Below, piece by piece: positions 38,176-48,771 of a DNA stretch of 64,000 nt. Position 1 is the first letter of the stretch; each line of letters starts with the position of its first letter. This stretch comes from Burkholderia cepacia GG4 (GTDB lineage: Bacteria; Pseudomonadota; Gammaproteobacteria; Burkholderiales; Burkholderiaceae). The stretch is from NCBI RefSeq assembly GCF_000292915.1, contig NC_018514.1, forward strand, positions 186,001-250,000. Direction: 5' to 3'. A model generated the notes under the pieces. The model made no database searches, was not told the origin of the DNA, and was given only the letters and a program-made list of their open reading frames with translations. The translations under genes and the position numbers were made by a program.

Positions 38176-38213
38176 TCGGCCGACCCTCTTTCAACGTCAA
38201 CGGAGAACAACGA

Positions 38214-38741
38214 ATGGGCCTGTTTGATTCATGGTTCGAGCGGTCGGCGCGCGGCGTCGCGCAGCATAGTTCGCGGCGCAGCGCGATGGCGAAGCTCGGC
38301 AAGGTGCTGGTGGGGTCGGCGCTGCTGCCGCTCTTGCCGGTCGATCGCACCGCGTATGCGGCCGACACGGCGTCGGGCGCTGCTGCATCCGGCGCGAGCG
38401 ACGATCCGCTGAGCTGCGATTACTGGAAATACTGCGCAATCGACGGCTGGCTGTGCAGCTGCTGCGGCGGCACGTCGAGCAGCTGCCCGCCGGGCACGAC
38501 GCCTTCGCCGATCACGTGGATCGGCACCTGCCGAAATCCGCACGACGGGTCGGACTACATCGTGTCGTACAACGACTGCTGCGGCAAGACGTCATGCGGC
38601 AAGTGCTTCTGCAATCGCAACGAACGCGAGAAGCCGCTGTACAAGCTGTCGCTGAACAACGACATCAACTGGTGTATGGCGAACGGCAATTCGAATTACC
38701 ACTGTTCGGTTTCGGTCTTGTTGGGGGCGGCAAAGCAATGA
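38214..38741 (+). CDS. Quinoprotein amine dehydrogenase, small subunit carrying TTQ
   Basis: The 175-aa precursor has an SRRSAMAKLGK twin-arginine-like leader, so it is probably exported folded. The mature part is Cys-rich (14 Cys). Trp102 and Trp153 are 51 residues apart, exactly as the two tryptophans that form tryptophan tryptophylquinone in methylamine dehydrogenase. Asp77 and Asp121 occupy the positions of its two key aspartates (CAID and DCCG motifs). ATG 38214 with GGAG is preferred over an upstream frame start that overlaps mauD. The following cytochrome gene overlaps by ATGA. All catalytic landmarks are present, so an active enzyme is expected if TTQ is made. Confidence 0.92.
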   Translation: MGLFDSWFERSARGVAQHSSRRSAMAKLGKVLVGSALLPLLPVDRTAYAADTASGAAASGASDDPLSCDYWKYCAIDGWLCSCCGGTSSSCPPGTTPSPITWIGTCRNPHDGSDYIVSYNDCCGKTSCGKCFCNRNEREKPLYKLSLNNDINWCMANGNSNYHCSVSVLLGAAKQ

Positions 38742-39238
38742 AAGTGAAGCAAGCTGGAACGATCGTAGTCGCGTGCGTGGCGGCTGTTGCCGGTTTCGCG
38801 TTGCCGGGTTTTGCCGGTGCGCAGCAGGCCGTGCACTACCCGGCGGGCAAGAGCGTGTTCGACGCGCAGTGCGCGGTGTGCCACCAGGCGGGCGGCAAGG
38901 GGCAGGACGGTCTTGCGCCGCCGCTGACCGAGTATCCGGGCAAGTACGCGACGGCCGAGCCCGGGCGCGCGCAGCTCGTCGCGACGCTGTTGCACGGGAT
39001 GTTCGGCGAGATCAAGGTGTACGACAAGCGCTACAACTTCAAGATGCCGTCGTTCGCAAGCGCGAGCGACGACGATATCGCGAACGTGCTCAACTATGTC
39101 GTGTTCGATCTGAACGACAAGCACGGCGGCGCGAAGCCGTTCACGGCAGCGGACATTCGCGCGGCGCGTGCGAAGGAGATGGACGGTACGGCCGTCCACG
39201 CGCAACGTGCGGTCGTGACGAAGGGGCTGGGGCTGTGA
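38738..39238 (+). CDS. Periplasmic c-type cytochrome of the amine dehydrogenase operon
   Basis: The 166-aa precursor has a signal peptide ending in FAGAQ and one haem-binding CAVCH motif at about residues 48-52. Downstream Met residues in KMPSFASASDDDIANVLNYV offer the usual axial ligand. It overlaps the small subunit gene by four bases and the next cytochrome gene by four (GTGA). It is probably an electron acceptor for the dehydrogenase, replacing the amicyanin gene found in some mau clusters. Confidence 0.87.
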   Translation: MKVKQAGTIVVACVAAVAGFALPGFAGAQQAVHYPAGKSVFDAQCAVCHQAGGKGQDGLAPPLTEYPGKYATAEPGRAQLVATLLHGMFGEIKVYDKRYNFKMPSFASASDDDIANVLNYVVFDLNDKHGGAKPFTAADIRAARAKEMDGTAVHAQRAVVTKGLGL

Positions 39239-39783
39239 GTGCCGCGTGCATGCGGCGCCGCGATGCGTTCGTGCGACGCATCCGGCGTGCGGCGGCTGCG
39301 CGGCTCGGTTCGGTCATGCCGCGTCGTCTGTCGTCGCTGCTGGCAGTGGTCGCCGCCGTCGCATGTGCGATTGCCGTCCCCGCACGTGCCGACGGCGTGA
39401 CCGACGCCACGCTCGCGCGACAGCACTGGGTGCTCAACTGCATGGGCTGCCACACGGCGACGGGCGGCGGCATTCCGGGCAAGGTGCCGCCGCTCGCGAA
39501 CTCGCTCGGCTATTTCACGCATCTGCCGGCGGGGCGCGAGTACGTGATGCGCGTGCCCGGCGCGTCGAACTCGGCGCTGTCGGACCAGGATCTCGCCGAT
39601 GTGCTCAACTGGGTGCTCACGACGATGAACCGCGATGCGCTGCCGCGCGATTTCAAGCCTTATACGGCCGCCGAAGTCGCCGCGCATCGTCGGCCGGCGT
39701 TTTCGGACGTCGCGACGGTGCGTACCGGGCTGGTCCGCGCGTTGCACGCGCGCGGGATCGATGGTGTTTCGGAACGGTACTGA
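39235..39783 (+). CDS. Second c-type cytochrome of the amine dehydrogenase operon
   Basis: The GTG start at 39235 overlaps the previous stop and follows AAGGGG, giving 182 aa. An inner ATG at 39316 would start right at the signal peptide (MPRRLSSLLAVVAAVACAIAVPARA) but has no ribosome site. One haem motif, CMGCH, is visible, with KVPPLANSLGYFTHLPAGREYVMRVPG and LADVLNWVLTTMN typical of class I cytochromes. It ends the operon and is followed by a strong hairpin. It probably relays electrons onward from the amine dehydrogenase. No mauG-type dihaem gene is present here. Confidence 0.83.
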   Translation: MSAACMRRRDAFVRRIRRAAAARLGSVMPRRLSSLLAVVAAVACAIAVPARADGVTDATLARQHWVLNCMGCHTATGGGIPGKVPPLANSLGYFTHLPAGREYVMRVPGASNSALSDQDLADVLNWVLTTMNRDALPRDFKPYTAAEVAAHRRPAFSDVATVRTGLVRALHARGIDGVSERY

Positions 39784-39834
39784 TCGACTCTTGCGACGAA
39801 GCGTCGGCAGCGGGAACGGCTGATTCCCGGTGCT

Positions 39835-39865
39835 CGTGACGGCGCGGTGTCCCCGCGCCGTCACG
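39835..39865 (+). terminator. Strong hairpin after the amine dehydrogenase operon
   Basis: A perfect 13-bp stem, CGTGACGGCGCGG/CCGCGCCGTCACG, encloses TGTCC. It lies 52 bases after the last cytochrome gene. It has no T-tract, so it is either a hairpin-only terminator or an mRNA-stabilising end. Confidence 0.55.
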
Positions 39866-40210
39866 CACGGACGAACTCGACGCCGAGGGTCAGGCCGGCC
39901 GCGCCGGCGATGCGAATCACGCTTACCGGATGCTGCGGCGCGATGCCGGGGGCGATTCGTGGAGATGTCGGCGGAGCGGTTGTGCGTTGCAGTGGAGGTC
40001 GGTCATCCGCCGGCGGGGCAAAAACGTACGATGATTGCGCGGCTGCGGCGGGAGCCGTTCCCGCCGTTCGGCGGTTGGTCCTGATCCTGTCCGTGCTCGC
40101 GGCGGCACGGGGCTGATTGCTGCGAACACCGAATTGGCAGCGCGGCTGTTCCGCGCTACGCTCGTTGTCATTGGCCGATGCAGGCGCCGGACGGATCGAA
40201 GGAGGCTCAA
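39866..40210. other. Intergenic region upstream of the RidA gene
   Basis: No supported gene lies in these 345 bases. Overlapping frames on both strands have no ribosome site and shadow-like composition. It presumably holds the promoter of the RidA-type gene. Confidence 0.5.
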
Positions 40211-40588
40211 ATGTCGATCGAGTACTTTGCAGAGCGCAACCCCGTCACTCGAAACCTGCCGCGATCGTTGGCGACCAAGGCCGGCGAGCTGGTGTTCGTA
40301 TCCGGTCAGGTGGCGAGAAACGAAGACGGGAGCATCGTCGCCGGCGGGATCGAAGCGCAGACACGCCAGACGTTGAAGAACGTCGCCACCGTACTCGCCC
40401 TGGCCGGATGCACGCTCGCCGACATCGTGAAAACCACCGTCTGGCTCGAGGACGCGCGCGACTTCGCGGAATTCAATCGGGTCTATGCGGAGTTCTTCCC
40501 CGAGAACAAACCGTCACGATCGACCTTGCAGGCGACGAACATGGTCGGGACCAAGATCGAGATCGAGGCGATTGCCTGCAGACCCTGA
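40211..40588 (+). CDS. RidA-family (YjgF/YER057c/UK114) protein
   Basis: The 125-aa protein begins at ATG 40211 with GGAGG five bases upstream. The family core includes GELVFVSGQVARNEDGSIVAGGIEAQTRQTLKNVATVL and the closing FPENKPSRSTLQATNMVGTKIEIEAIA. The arginine of the RST segment corresponds to the conserved substrate-binding residue. RidA proteins hydrolyse reactive enamine/imine intermediates. A link to imines from the amine dehydrogenase upstream is conceivable but not established. Confidence 0.9.
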   Translation: MSIEYFAERNPVTRNLPRSLATKAGELVFVSGQVARNEDGSIVAGGIEAQTRQTLKNVATVLALAGCTLADIVKTTVWLEDARDFAEFNRVYAEFFPENKPSRSTLQATNMVGTKIEIEAIACRP

Positions 40589-40893
40589 GCGCCGAACGCG
40601 GTGCGCCGGGTATCCGGGTAGCACCTTGCGGGTTGCGCCGTGCTGGTGCCCGAGCATGGGCACGCACCATCAATTGGACGAACGAGGGTCGCTCATGCGG
40701 AGCGGCCAGTCGCGCTGACGCGGTCGACAGGCCAACCGGCCCGGTACGTCGACGGCGGATCGCTCGCATCACGCCAACGCCGCTGCGGATGGTTGCGTCG
40801 GAAAGCATGCATGCATCACCAGATGTCTCGAGACCATGGAGCCGCCACCGCAGGCTGCTCAAGCGACCGCTGAAAATGCGGCAAAGACTCGCC

Positions 40894-41125
40894 GGTTTCC
40901 CTTGGCCTTCAACGCCCAACCTCGCGAGTGCGTTCTTCGAACTTGCCGCCAAATCCGTCAGGCAAGGCCTGATCGGCGTCAACGTCAACTACCGGCCAGC
41001 AGCATCGTTGCCCGACGTACGTCCGCTTCACGGGACATAACCATTTTTCCGAAGTCTATTCGATCAACAGTACTGACGATGAGGTGAGCGCGGCCATCCT
41101 CGGCTTCATTCGAGGCATACGGTGA
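40894..41125 (+). pseudogene. Relic of an alpha/beta-hydrolase gene
   Basis: Two pieces of an esterase-like protein are recognisable in different frames. The first (about 40894-41005) ends FFELAAKSVRQGLIGVNVNYRPA, matching the strand before the usual NYRLAP block. The second, one frame over (about 41000-41125), reads CPTYVRFTGHNHFSEVYSIN, then STDDEVSAAILGFIRGIR and a stop. It matches the catalytic-His C-terminal tail of carboxylesterase-type hydrolases. The nucleophile-bearing middle (Gly-x-Ser-x-Gly) is missing. This is an internally deleted, frameshifted remnant. The longer open frames over it have no better explanation. Confidence 0.6.
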
Positions 41126-41263
41126 CCGGCCGAATGCCGACGCTCGTTGGTCACCTGGCGTCAGCCCGGTCGACGTCAACCGCGACGTCGGATCGCTGCC
41201 CGGGTCAGTGAGAATGGATGGCGGCAAGCCCGAAACGCTTCGGCGTATCGCGCTGGTCGCGCG

Positions 41264-42028
41264 TTATCGCGTTGGCGGCTCAAAGCCCTTTTTGCGCAGG
41301 ACGGCCATCGCTTCGGCCGACGTCAGCACGCGGATCAGCGCCTGCGCAGCAGCGAGATCCTTCGTATCGCGGCCGATGCCGGCGGTGTAGACCGTGTCGT
41401 GCTGGAGTTCGCGCGGCAGCAGTCCTACCAGCCGGACGCCCGGGACATCGACGATATTCGGCACCGTGATGACGGTTGCATCTGCCGTGCCATCCGCGAC
41501 GGCCGCGATGACGTCGCCGCCCCGTACGGGTACGAGATGCGGCCTGACCATGTCCGAGATACCGAGGCGGTCGAGTAGTCCGACGAGCCAGGCGCCGCTC
41601 GCGCTGTCCGGCGACCACGACAGCGAGCGTGAGTCGATCAGTGCCTGTCTGAACGCGTCGACCGTCGCGATAGCCGGCACCGGTACATCCACGCGCGCTG
41701 CCATGCCGACCGAAGCTTTGGCGACGTCGGTACGCGTGCTCGATACGATTTTGTCTGCTTTGACCAGCGCGTCGATCTGGCCGGGCAGCAGGATCGCGAC
41801 GTCGAATGTTTCCCCGGCTTCGATCCGCTGCTCCAGCGCCTTGGCGTTGTCGAACGTCGTCACGAGTCGTTGGCCGGTCGTCGACTCGAACGCGGGCGCG
41901 AGCTCGGCGAGGGTCGATTTCAGCGTCGGGGTGCTGAACACCTTGAGGCCGTCCGCGCAGGCCAAGCCGATGCTGGTGAGCACCAGCCACGCAACCAAAC
42001 ACCCCTTCAACAGCATCCTGATGCTCAT
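41264..42028 (-). CDS. ModA-like periplasmic substrate-binding protein
   Basis: The 254-aa protein starts at ATG 42028 with AGGAG upstream and has a signal peptide (residues 1-26, ending ACADG). The fold resembles the molybdate-type (ModA) extracellular binding family: LKVFSTPTLKSTLAELAPAFESTTG and FDVAILLPGQIDALVKADK. Burkholderia proteins of this kind are common next to a divergent LysR gene and lack transporter partners, as here. Its ligand is unknown; molybdate is not implied. The gene lies downstream of the hydrolase relic, divergent from the LysR gene at 42171. Confidence 0.78.
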   Translation of the reverse strand: MSIRMLLKGCLVAWLVLTSIGLACADGLKVFSTPTLKSTLAELAPAFESTTGQRLVTTFDNAKALEQRIEAGETFDVAILLPGQIDALVKADKIVSSTRTDVAKASVGMAARVDVPVPAIATVDAFRQALIDSRSLSWSPDSASGAWLVGLLDRLGISDMVRPHLVPVRGGDVIAAVADGTADATVITVPNIVDVPGVRLVGLLPRELQHDTVYTAGIGRDTKDLAAAQALIRVLTSAEAMAVLRKKGFEPPTR

Positions 42029-42170
42029 CGCCGTCTCCTGTCCGACCCGCCCGTCGGCCCTGGCATGCGGGTGCGCAAGACCGTCCCGGTTCCCATCATA
42101 GGCTGGCGCCTGATCTAGATATAATTTCAAATCGGCATGGCGTGATCACGAAATCGAATAGGCGTGGGCT

Positions 42171-43112
42171 ATGGACGGTGACCGAATCCGACGACGACTG
42201 AAGTTGCGCGATCTCGACACGCTGATGACGGTCGTCAGCGCCGGCGGCATGCGGAAGGCGGCCCAACAGTTGCACATGTCCCAGCCGGCTGTCTCCAAGG
42301 CGATCGCGGATCTGGAAAGCGTGCTCGGCGTACGGCTCGTCGACCGCAGCAACCACGGCGTCGTACCCACCGTGTTTGGGCAGGCGCTGCTCAAGCGCGG
42401 CGCGGCGATCTTCGACGAACTGACGCGTGGCGCCGTCGAGATGGCGTTTCTCGCGGACCCCGACGCGGGCGAACTCAGCATCGGATGCGTGGAAACGATC
42501 ACGGCCGGGCTGGCCGCGGCCATCATCGAGGAGATGTCGCGTCGACATCCGCGCCTGGTTTTCTCGGTCGCGTCGGGTGATGCGCCGGTGCTGCAGACCC
42601 ACTTCCTGCGCGAGCGAATCTGCGAACTGGTCATCGCGAGACCATTCACTGCCGTGCCCGACCCGGACATGAACGGCGAGCCGCTGTTTCACGAGCGACT
42701 GCGGATCGTCGTGGCGAATGACAGCGCATGGGGGGTAAAGCGGCGCCGGCTTGCGCTCGCCGATCTCGTGGAGGCGCCGTGGATCCTGTCGCCGAACGAA
42801 GTCGCGCCGCATTCGCCGATCGTTGAAGCGTTTCGCGCGATCGGGGCGGAACCGCCGTCCGCCCGGATGCTGACCGGTTCGCTGAATCTGCGCCGGACGC
42901 TGCTGCGCACCGGGCGTTTCGTCACCGTGATGCCGCACTCGCTGCTGCACTTCGGCCCCGATCAGGAATGGATCAAGGTGTTGCCGATCGATCTGCCGAC
43001 CTGGACCGTACCGACGATGTTGATCACGCTGAGGAACCGCACATTGAGCCCGGCTGCCGAGCGGTTCGCCGAACACGCGCGCAGGCTGGCCAGGTCGCTC
43101 GCCGAAAGCTGA
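42171..43112 (+). CDS. LysR-family transcriptional regulator
   Basis: The 313-aa protein has its helix-turn-helix at residues 14-72 (GGMRKAAQQLHMSQPAVSKAIADLESVLG) and a substrate-binding domain beginning near residue 100 (GELSIGCVETITAGLAAAII). The 142-base gap to the divergent binding-protein gene contains an A/T-rich segment and an ATTTC/GAAAT inverted element, consistent with shared control. The effector is unknown. Confidence 0.87.
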   Translation: MDGDRIRRRLKLRDLDTLMTVVSAGGMRKAAQQLHMSQPAVSKAIADLESVLGVRLVDRSNHGVVPTVFGQALLKRGAAIFDELTRGAVEMAFLADPDAGELSIGCVETITAGLAAAIIEEMSRRHPRLVFSVASGDAPVLQTHFLRERICELVIARPFTAVPDPDMNGEPLFHERLRIVVANDSAWGVKRRRLALADLVEAPWILSPNEVAPHSPIVEAFRAIGAEPPSARMLTGSLNLRRTLLRTGRFVTVMPHSLLHFGPDQEWIKVLPIDLPTWTVPTMLITLRNRTLSPAAERFAEHARRLARSLAES

Positions 43113-43119
43113 GCGCTGC

Positions 43120-43140
43120 CGTCAGCGGGAGCCGCTGACG
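43120..43140 (+). terminator. Hairpin after the LysR gene
   Basis: The 9-bp stem CGTCAGCGG/CCGCTGACG has a GAG loop and lies eight bases after the LysR stop. There is no T-run, so termination is plausible rather than certain. Confidence 0.4.
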
Positions 43141-43459
43141 CGATTCGCAAGAGGTCGCGAGTCCGGTCGATGCACGAAGGACGCGTGCGTTTCCGGGTTC
43201 GCCGACACAAACGTCGTCCAGATAGCGACGCGCCTGCATGTTTCGCCCGGCCGATGGCCGCCGGCGTTCCACGTCGTTCGCCGGCCGCACGGCTTCATGT
43301 GCGCACTGCACAAAAACCCGAAATCCCCAAGTTGCAGTTGGCTTTCGTTAGAATCGATCGTCATCGAGGCAAAAAAGCAGATTTGCATTGATGCGGCGGG
43401 TTCGATTCACGAATACCGCTCGCCCTTATCCCATGGTTCATCCTTTATTGGAGGCGAAC

Positions 43460-44587
43460 GTGCCAGGATTACTTCCCGATGTCGACCGCGACGGGCTCCT
43501 CGAATATTCGGTGGTGTACACCGACCGGTCGATCAATCACATGTCGCAGCGCTTCCAGGGCGTCATGCGCGATATTTCCGCCGCGCTGAAGAAGGTCTAC
43601 AACGCGAAGGCGGTTGCAATCGTCCCGGGTAGCGGGACGTTCGGCATGGAAGCCGTCGCCCGTCAGTTCGCGACCAACAAGAAGTGTCTGGTCATCCGCA
43701 ACGGCTGGTTCAGTTTCCGCTGGTCGCAGATTTTCGACATGGGCAGCATTCCGTCCGAGTCGATCGTGCTGAAGGCGCGTCCGGTCGAAGCGGGACGGCA
43801 GGCCGCGTTTGCGCCGGCCCCGATCGACGAAGTCGTCGCTGCGATCCGCGAACACAAGCCGGATCTGGTGTTTGCGCCGCACGTCGAAACCGCATCGGGG
43901 ATGATGCTGCCCGATGGCTATTTGCGCGCGGTGGCCGACGCCGTGCATGCGGTCGGCGGCATGTTCGTGCTGGATTGCATCGCGTCCGGCACGATCTGGG
44001 TCGACATGGAGGCAAGCGGCGTCGATGTGCTGATCAGCGCGCCGCAAAAGGGCTGGAGCGCATCGCCCGGTTGTGCGCTCGTGATGCTCAGCCCGCTCGC
44101 CCGCGAGCGAATCGATGCGACGACCAGCACCAGCTTCGCCTGCGATCTGCGTAAGTGGCTGCAGATCATGGAAGCGTACGAGAACGGCGGCTTCGCGTAT
44201 CACGCGACGATGCCCACGGACAGCCTCGCAACGCTGCGCGACGTCATCAAGGAAACGGAAGCGTACGGCTTCGACAAGGTGAGAGCGGAGCAGCTGGAAC
44301 TCGGCACGCGCGTTCGTGCGCTGCTGGCCGAGAAAGGCTTCAGGAGCGTTGCGGCAGAAGGCTTTGAGGCACCGGGCGTCGTGGTCAGTTACACCGATGA
44401 CGACGACATCCGGTCCGGCAAGAAATTCGCCGATGTCGGCATGCAGATCGCGGCCGGGGTGCCGCTGCAATGCGACGAGCCGGCGGACTTCAAGACCTTC
44501 CGCATCGGCTTGTTCGGTCTCGACAAACTGCATGATGTCGATGCCGCGGTTGCGAGGTTTGCGAACGCGCTGGCGCGGGTTCTGTAG
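43460..44587 (+). CDS. Class V aminotransferase (alanine-glyoxylate / serine-pyruvate type)
   Basis: The GTG at 43460 has GGAGG five bases upstream and gives 375 aa beginning PGLLPDVDRDGLLEYSVVY after the initiator. In-frame ATGs at 43433 and 43388 would add 9 and 24 residues but lack ribosome sites. Fold-type I landmarks are the phosphate-binding GSGTFGME (residues 58-65), Asp172 and the PLP lysine Lys197 in APQKGWSASPG. The family moves amino groups between alanine or serine and glyoxylate or pyruvate. The 347 bases upstream (from 43113) hold only a hairpin. Exact substrate and pathway are unknown. Confidence 0.85.
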   Translation: MPGLLPDVDRDGLLEYSVVYTDRSINHMSQRFQGVMRDISAALKKVYNAKAVAIVPGSGTFGMEAVARQFATNKKCLVIRNGWFSFRWSQIFDMGSIPSESIVLKARPVEAGRQAAFAPAPIDEVVAAIREHKPDLVFAPHVETASGMMLPDGYLRAVADAVHAVGGMFVLDCIASGTIWVDMEASGVDVLISAPQKGWSASPGCALVMLSPLARERIDATTSTSFACDLRKWLQIMEAYENGGFAYHATMPTDSLATLRDVIKETEAYGFDKVRAEQLELGTRVRALLAEKGFRSVAAEGFEAPGVVVSYTDDDDIRSGKKFADVGMQIAAGVPLQCDEPADFKTFRIGLFGLDKLHDVDAAVARFANALARVL

Positions 44588-45065
44588 CGCTCTTTTGTCG
44601 GTGCAAGGGTGTGGCGGCGCGAGAAGTGGTGAGGTTGTTTTTGATCGAAGCCACTCGGTGGACCGCCCGCCCATTCGGTGTTGGGCGATTGCCGTCATGC
44701 GGGAGCACCGTGATCGACCCAACTCGGTTATCCAAAGTCAGCACCTGTCGTGGCTGGAACTACACAGCGGTGATCATCTCAAGAAAATAGCGTAAGTTTT
44801 TTTTGTCATGTCATGTCGTCCGCATAGAGGCGGCTGCACGAAAAAGGAAGCGCTGGAAAACAAGCGAGGTAAGACCTTGGCGCCTGGTAATCACGAACGG
44901 AACGGGCCAAATCAGAAGTCATGGATCGCAGTCGTCTCTTTCTGCCCGTCTCAGCGCAGTCGTCAATTGGCAATCGCCCGGGGATCGCTTTTCAGCGGGC
45001 CACCGCCCGCTGATCGATGGAGTCGGCCGTAGCCGACCCACATCAAGCGATTACGTCAACCGCAC
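44588..45065. other. Intergenic region between convergent genes
   Basis: These 478 bases separate the aminotransferase and maeB 3' ends. No supported gene is seen, and composition is more A/T-rich than average, with an eight-T run near 44797. A 9-bp hairpin, TCAGCGGGC/GCCCGCTGA with a CACC loop, lies at 44992-45013 and may close the maeB transcript. Confidence 0.5.
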
Positions 45066-47366
<2,301 letters not shown>

Positions 47367-47466
47367 TTTTTGGGTCCGGGCGTGCGCGCCAGGCCAGTCC
47401 CGACGCGATCCATGGAGGTGATTCTAGGGATCGGCCATAAGGAGATGATTCTGTTTTAATATTGGT

Positions 47467-47486
47467 CCATCACTTTTTCATGATGG
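47467..47486. promoter_or_regulatory. Candidate LysR operator between maeB and a LysR gene
   Basis: The inverted repeat CCATCA-N8-TGATGG lies 15 bases before the LysR start codon, in the region shared with maeB. Its size and AT-rich centre (CTTTTTCA) fit a LysR-type autoregulatory site. Confidence 0.4.
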
Positions 47487-47501
47487 GTGCGTGGCCAGGC
47501 A

Positions 47502-48473
47502 ATGACATTCGACGCGAACGACGTGGTCAGGCGGCTTGGCGCGCGCCTGAAGATGCGGCACCTGATGCTGTTGCTGCAGATCCAGCAGCACGGGTCGCTG
47601 ACGCGCGTCGCGGAGCACATGGCCAGCAGCCAGCCCGCCGTGACCAACGCGCTGTCCGAGCTGGAAAGCATGTTCGGCACGCCGCTGTTCGAGCGCTCGT
47701 CGCGCGGGATGCGGCCGACCGCGCTTGGGGCCGTCGTGCTCGAGCGGGCCAAGGCGATGCTGAAGGATCTCGACCATCTCGCCCGCGAGATGGAGGCGGT
47801 CGCGGCCGGCCATGCGGCCCACCTGCATATCGGCGTGATTCCGTTTATTTCGGGCCAGATGCTGTCGGCGGCGCTCAAGCGCCTGCAGTCACGGATGGAA
47901 CGGCGCCTGACCGTGACGATCCACGAAGGCACCAGCGACCAGTTGCTGCTGCAGCTCAAGGACCACAGCGTCGACCTCGTGATCGGGCGGGCGTCGTCGG
48001 CGGTCGATCTGGGGCAGGTTTCCTTCGAGGTGCTGTACCAGCAGCAGCCCCGGATGATCGCGAGCCGGCGCCTGGCCGCGAAACTGGCCCGCACGAAGCT
48101 CGACTGGGAGAAGCTGCACGCGCTGGACTGGATTCTCGGCGCGCCGCATACGCCGATGCGCGAGCAGGTGACCGACCTGTTCCTGTCGGCGGGCATCCCG
48201 CCGCCCGTGCCGATCGTCGAAAGCTACTCGTCGAAGCTGATCGGCGAAATGATCGCGTCGAGCGACGACGCAGTGTCGATCGTGCCGGCCGATATCGCGG
48301 AAGAAATGGTGCGCATCGCCGGCGTGGCGATCGTGCCGTATTCGCTGGTCTGGACGCTGCCGCCCATCGCGCTGTTTACCCGAGCCGCCGATGCGCATGC
48401 GCCGACGCGGGATGTGCTCGTCCAGGCGCTGCGCGAGATCTGCAGGGAAACCTACGTCGAAGTACCGCGATAA
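47502..48473 (+). CDS. LysR-family transcriptional regulator
   Basis: The 323-aa protein starts at ATG 47502. It has a helix-turn-helix within residues 15-80 (GSLTRVAEHMASSQPAVTNALSELESMFG) and an effector domain starting near residue 95 (LHIGVIPFISGQMLSAALKRLQ). The subgroup resembles GalR-like LysR regulators such as GbpR. The divergent maeB suggests but does not prove a link. A terminator shared with pqqA follows about 180 bases after its stop. Confidence 0.86.
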   Translation: MTFDANDVVRRLGARLKMRHLMLLLQIQQHGSLTRVAEHMASSQPAVTNALSELESMFGTPLFERSSRGMRPTALGAVVLERAKAMLKDLDHLAREMEAVAAGHAAHLHIGVIPFISGQMLSAALKRLQSRMERRLTVTIHEGTSDQLLLQLKDHSVDLVIGRASSAVDLGQVSFEVLYQQQPRMIASRRLAAKLARTKLDWEKLHALDWILGAPHTPMREQVTDLFLSAGIPPPVPIVESYSSKLIGEMIASSDDAVSIVPADIAEEMVRIAGVAIVPYSLVWTLPPIALFTRAADAHAPTRDVLVQALREICRETYVEVPR

Positions 48474-48652
48474 GGCCTCGGTTGCCGGCCGGTACGCGCG
48501 CGGCCGGAAACCGCATCATCCGCGCCTTTCGTCTGCCCGCCGCCATCCAATGATATGGCGTGCTCCGGCAGGTGCATCGCCACTGCTGGCGTTCCCGTTC
48601 ACGGGAGGATCGTCACGGACACCATTCGATTCCTTCGCATCGATCAGACAAC

Positions 48653-48678
48653 AAAGCCTCGGCTAGCCGAGGCTTTTT
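48653..48678. terminator. Bidirectional terminator between the LysR gene and pqqA
   Basis: The near-perfect palindrome AAAGCCTCGGCTAGCCGAGGCTTTTT can fold in either direction, with T-runs on both ends. It lies 22 bases after the pqqA stop on the minus strand. Confidence 0.85.
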
Positions 48679-48699
48679 GCCTGATGAAGCAGGCTCGAA

Positions 48700-48771
48700 T
48701 CAACGATTCGAAACATACATGGTGATTTCGAAGCCGAGGCGCAGGTCGGTATAGGCAGGTTTGGTCCACAT
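48700..48771 (-). CDS. pqqA: Coenzyme PQQ precursor peptide PqqA (orphan copy)
   Basis: On the minus strand ATG 48771 follows AAAGGAG and opens a 23-codon frame ending TGA at 48700. The peptide begins [19 protein letters not shown] and ends VSNR, matching PqqA precursors in length and pattern. Glu15 and Tyr19, the ExxxY pair joined by PqqE and converted into PQQ, are both present. No pqqB, C, D or E gene lies in the window. A strong terminator follows directly, so it is a monocistronic copy that would depend on PQQ machinery encoded elsewhere. A quinoprotein gene lies 2.1 kb away. Confidence 0.9.
   Translation of the reverse strand: MWTKPAYTDLRLGFEITMYVSNR

Noticed and set aside
40117..41040. 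A 307-codon ORF over ridA and the hydrolase relic
   Set aside because: It overlaps ridA in another frame and has no ribosome site; only a short segment near its end resembles a hydrolase, explained here as a relic.
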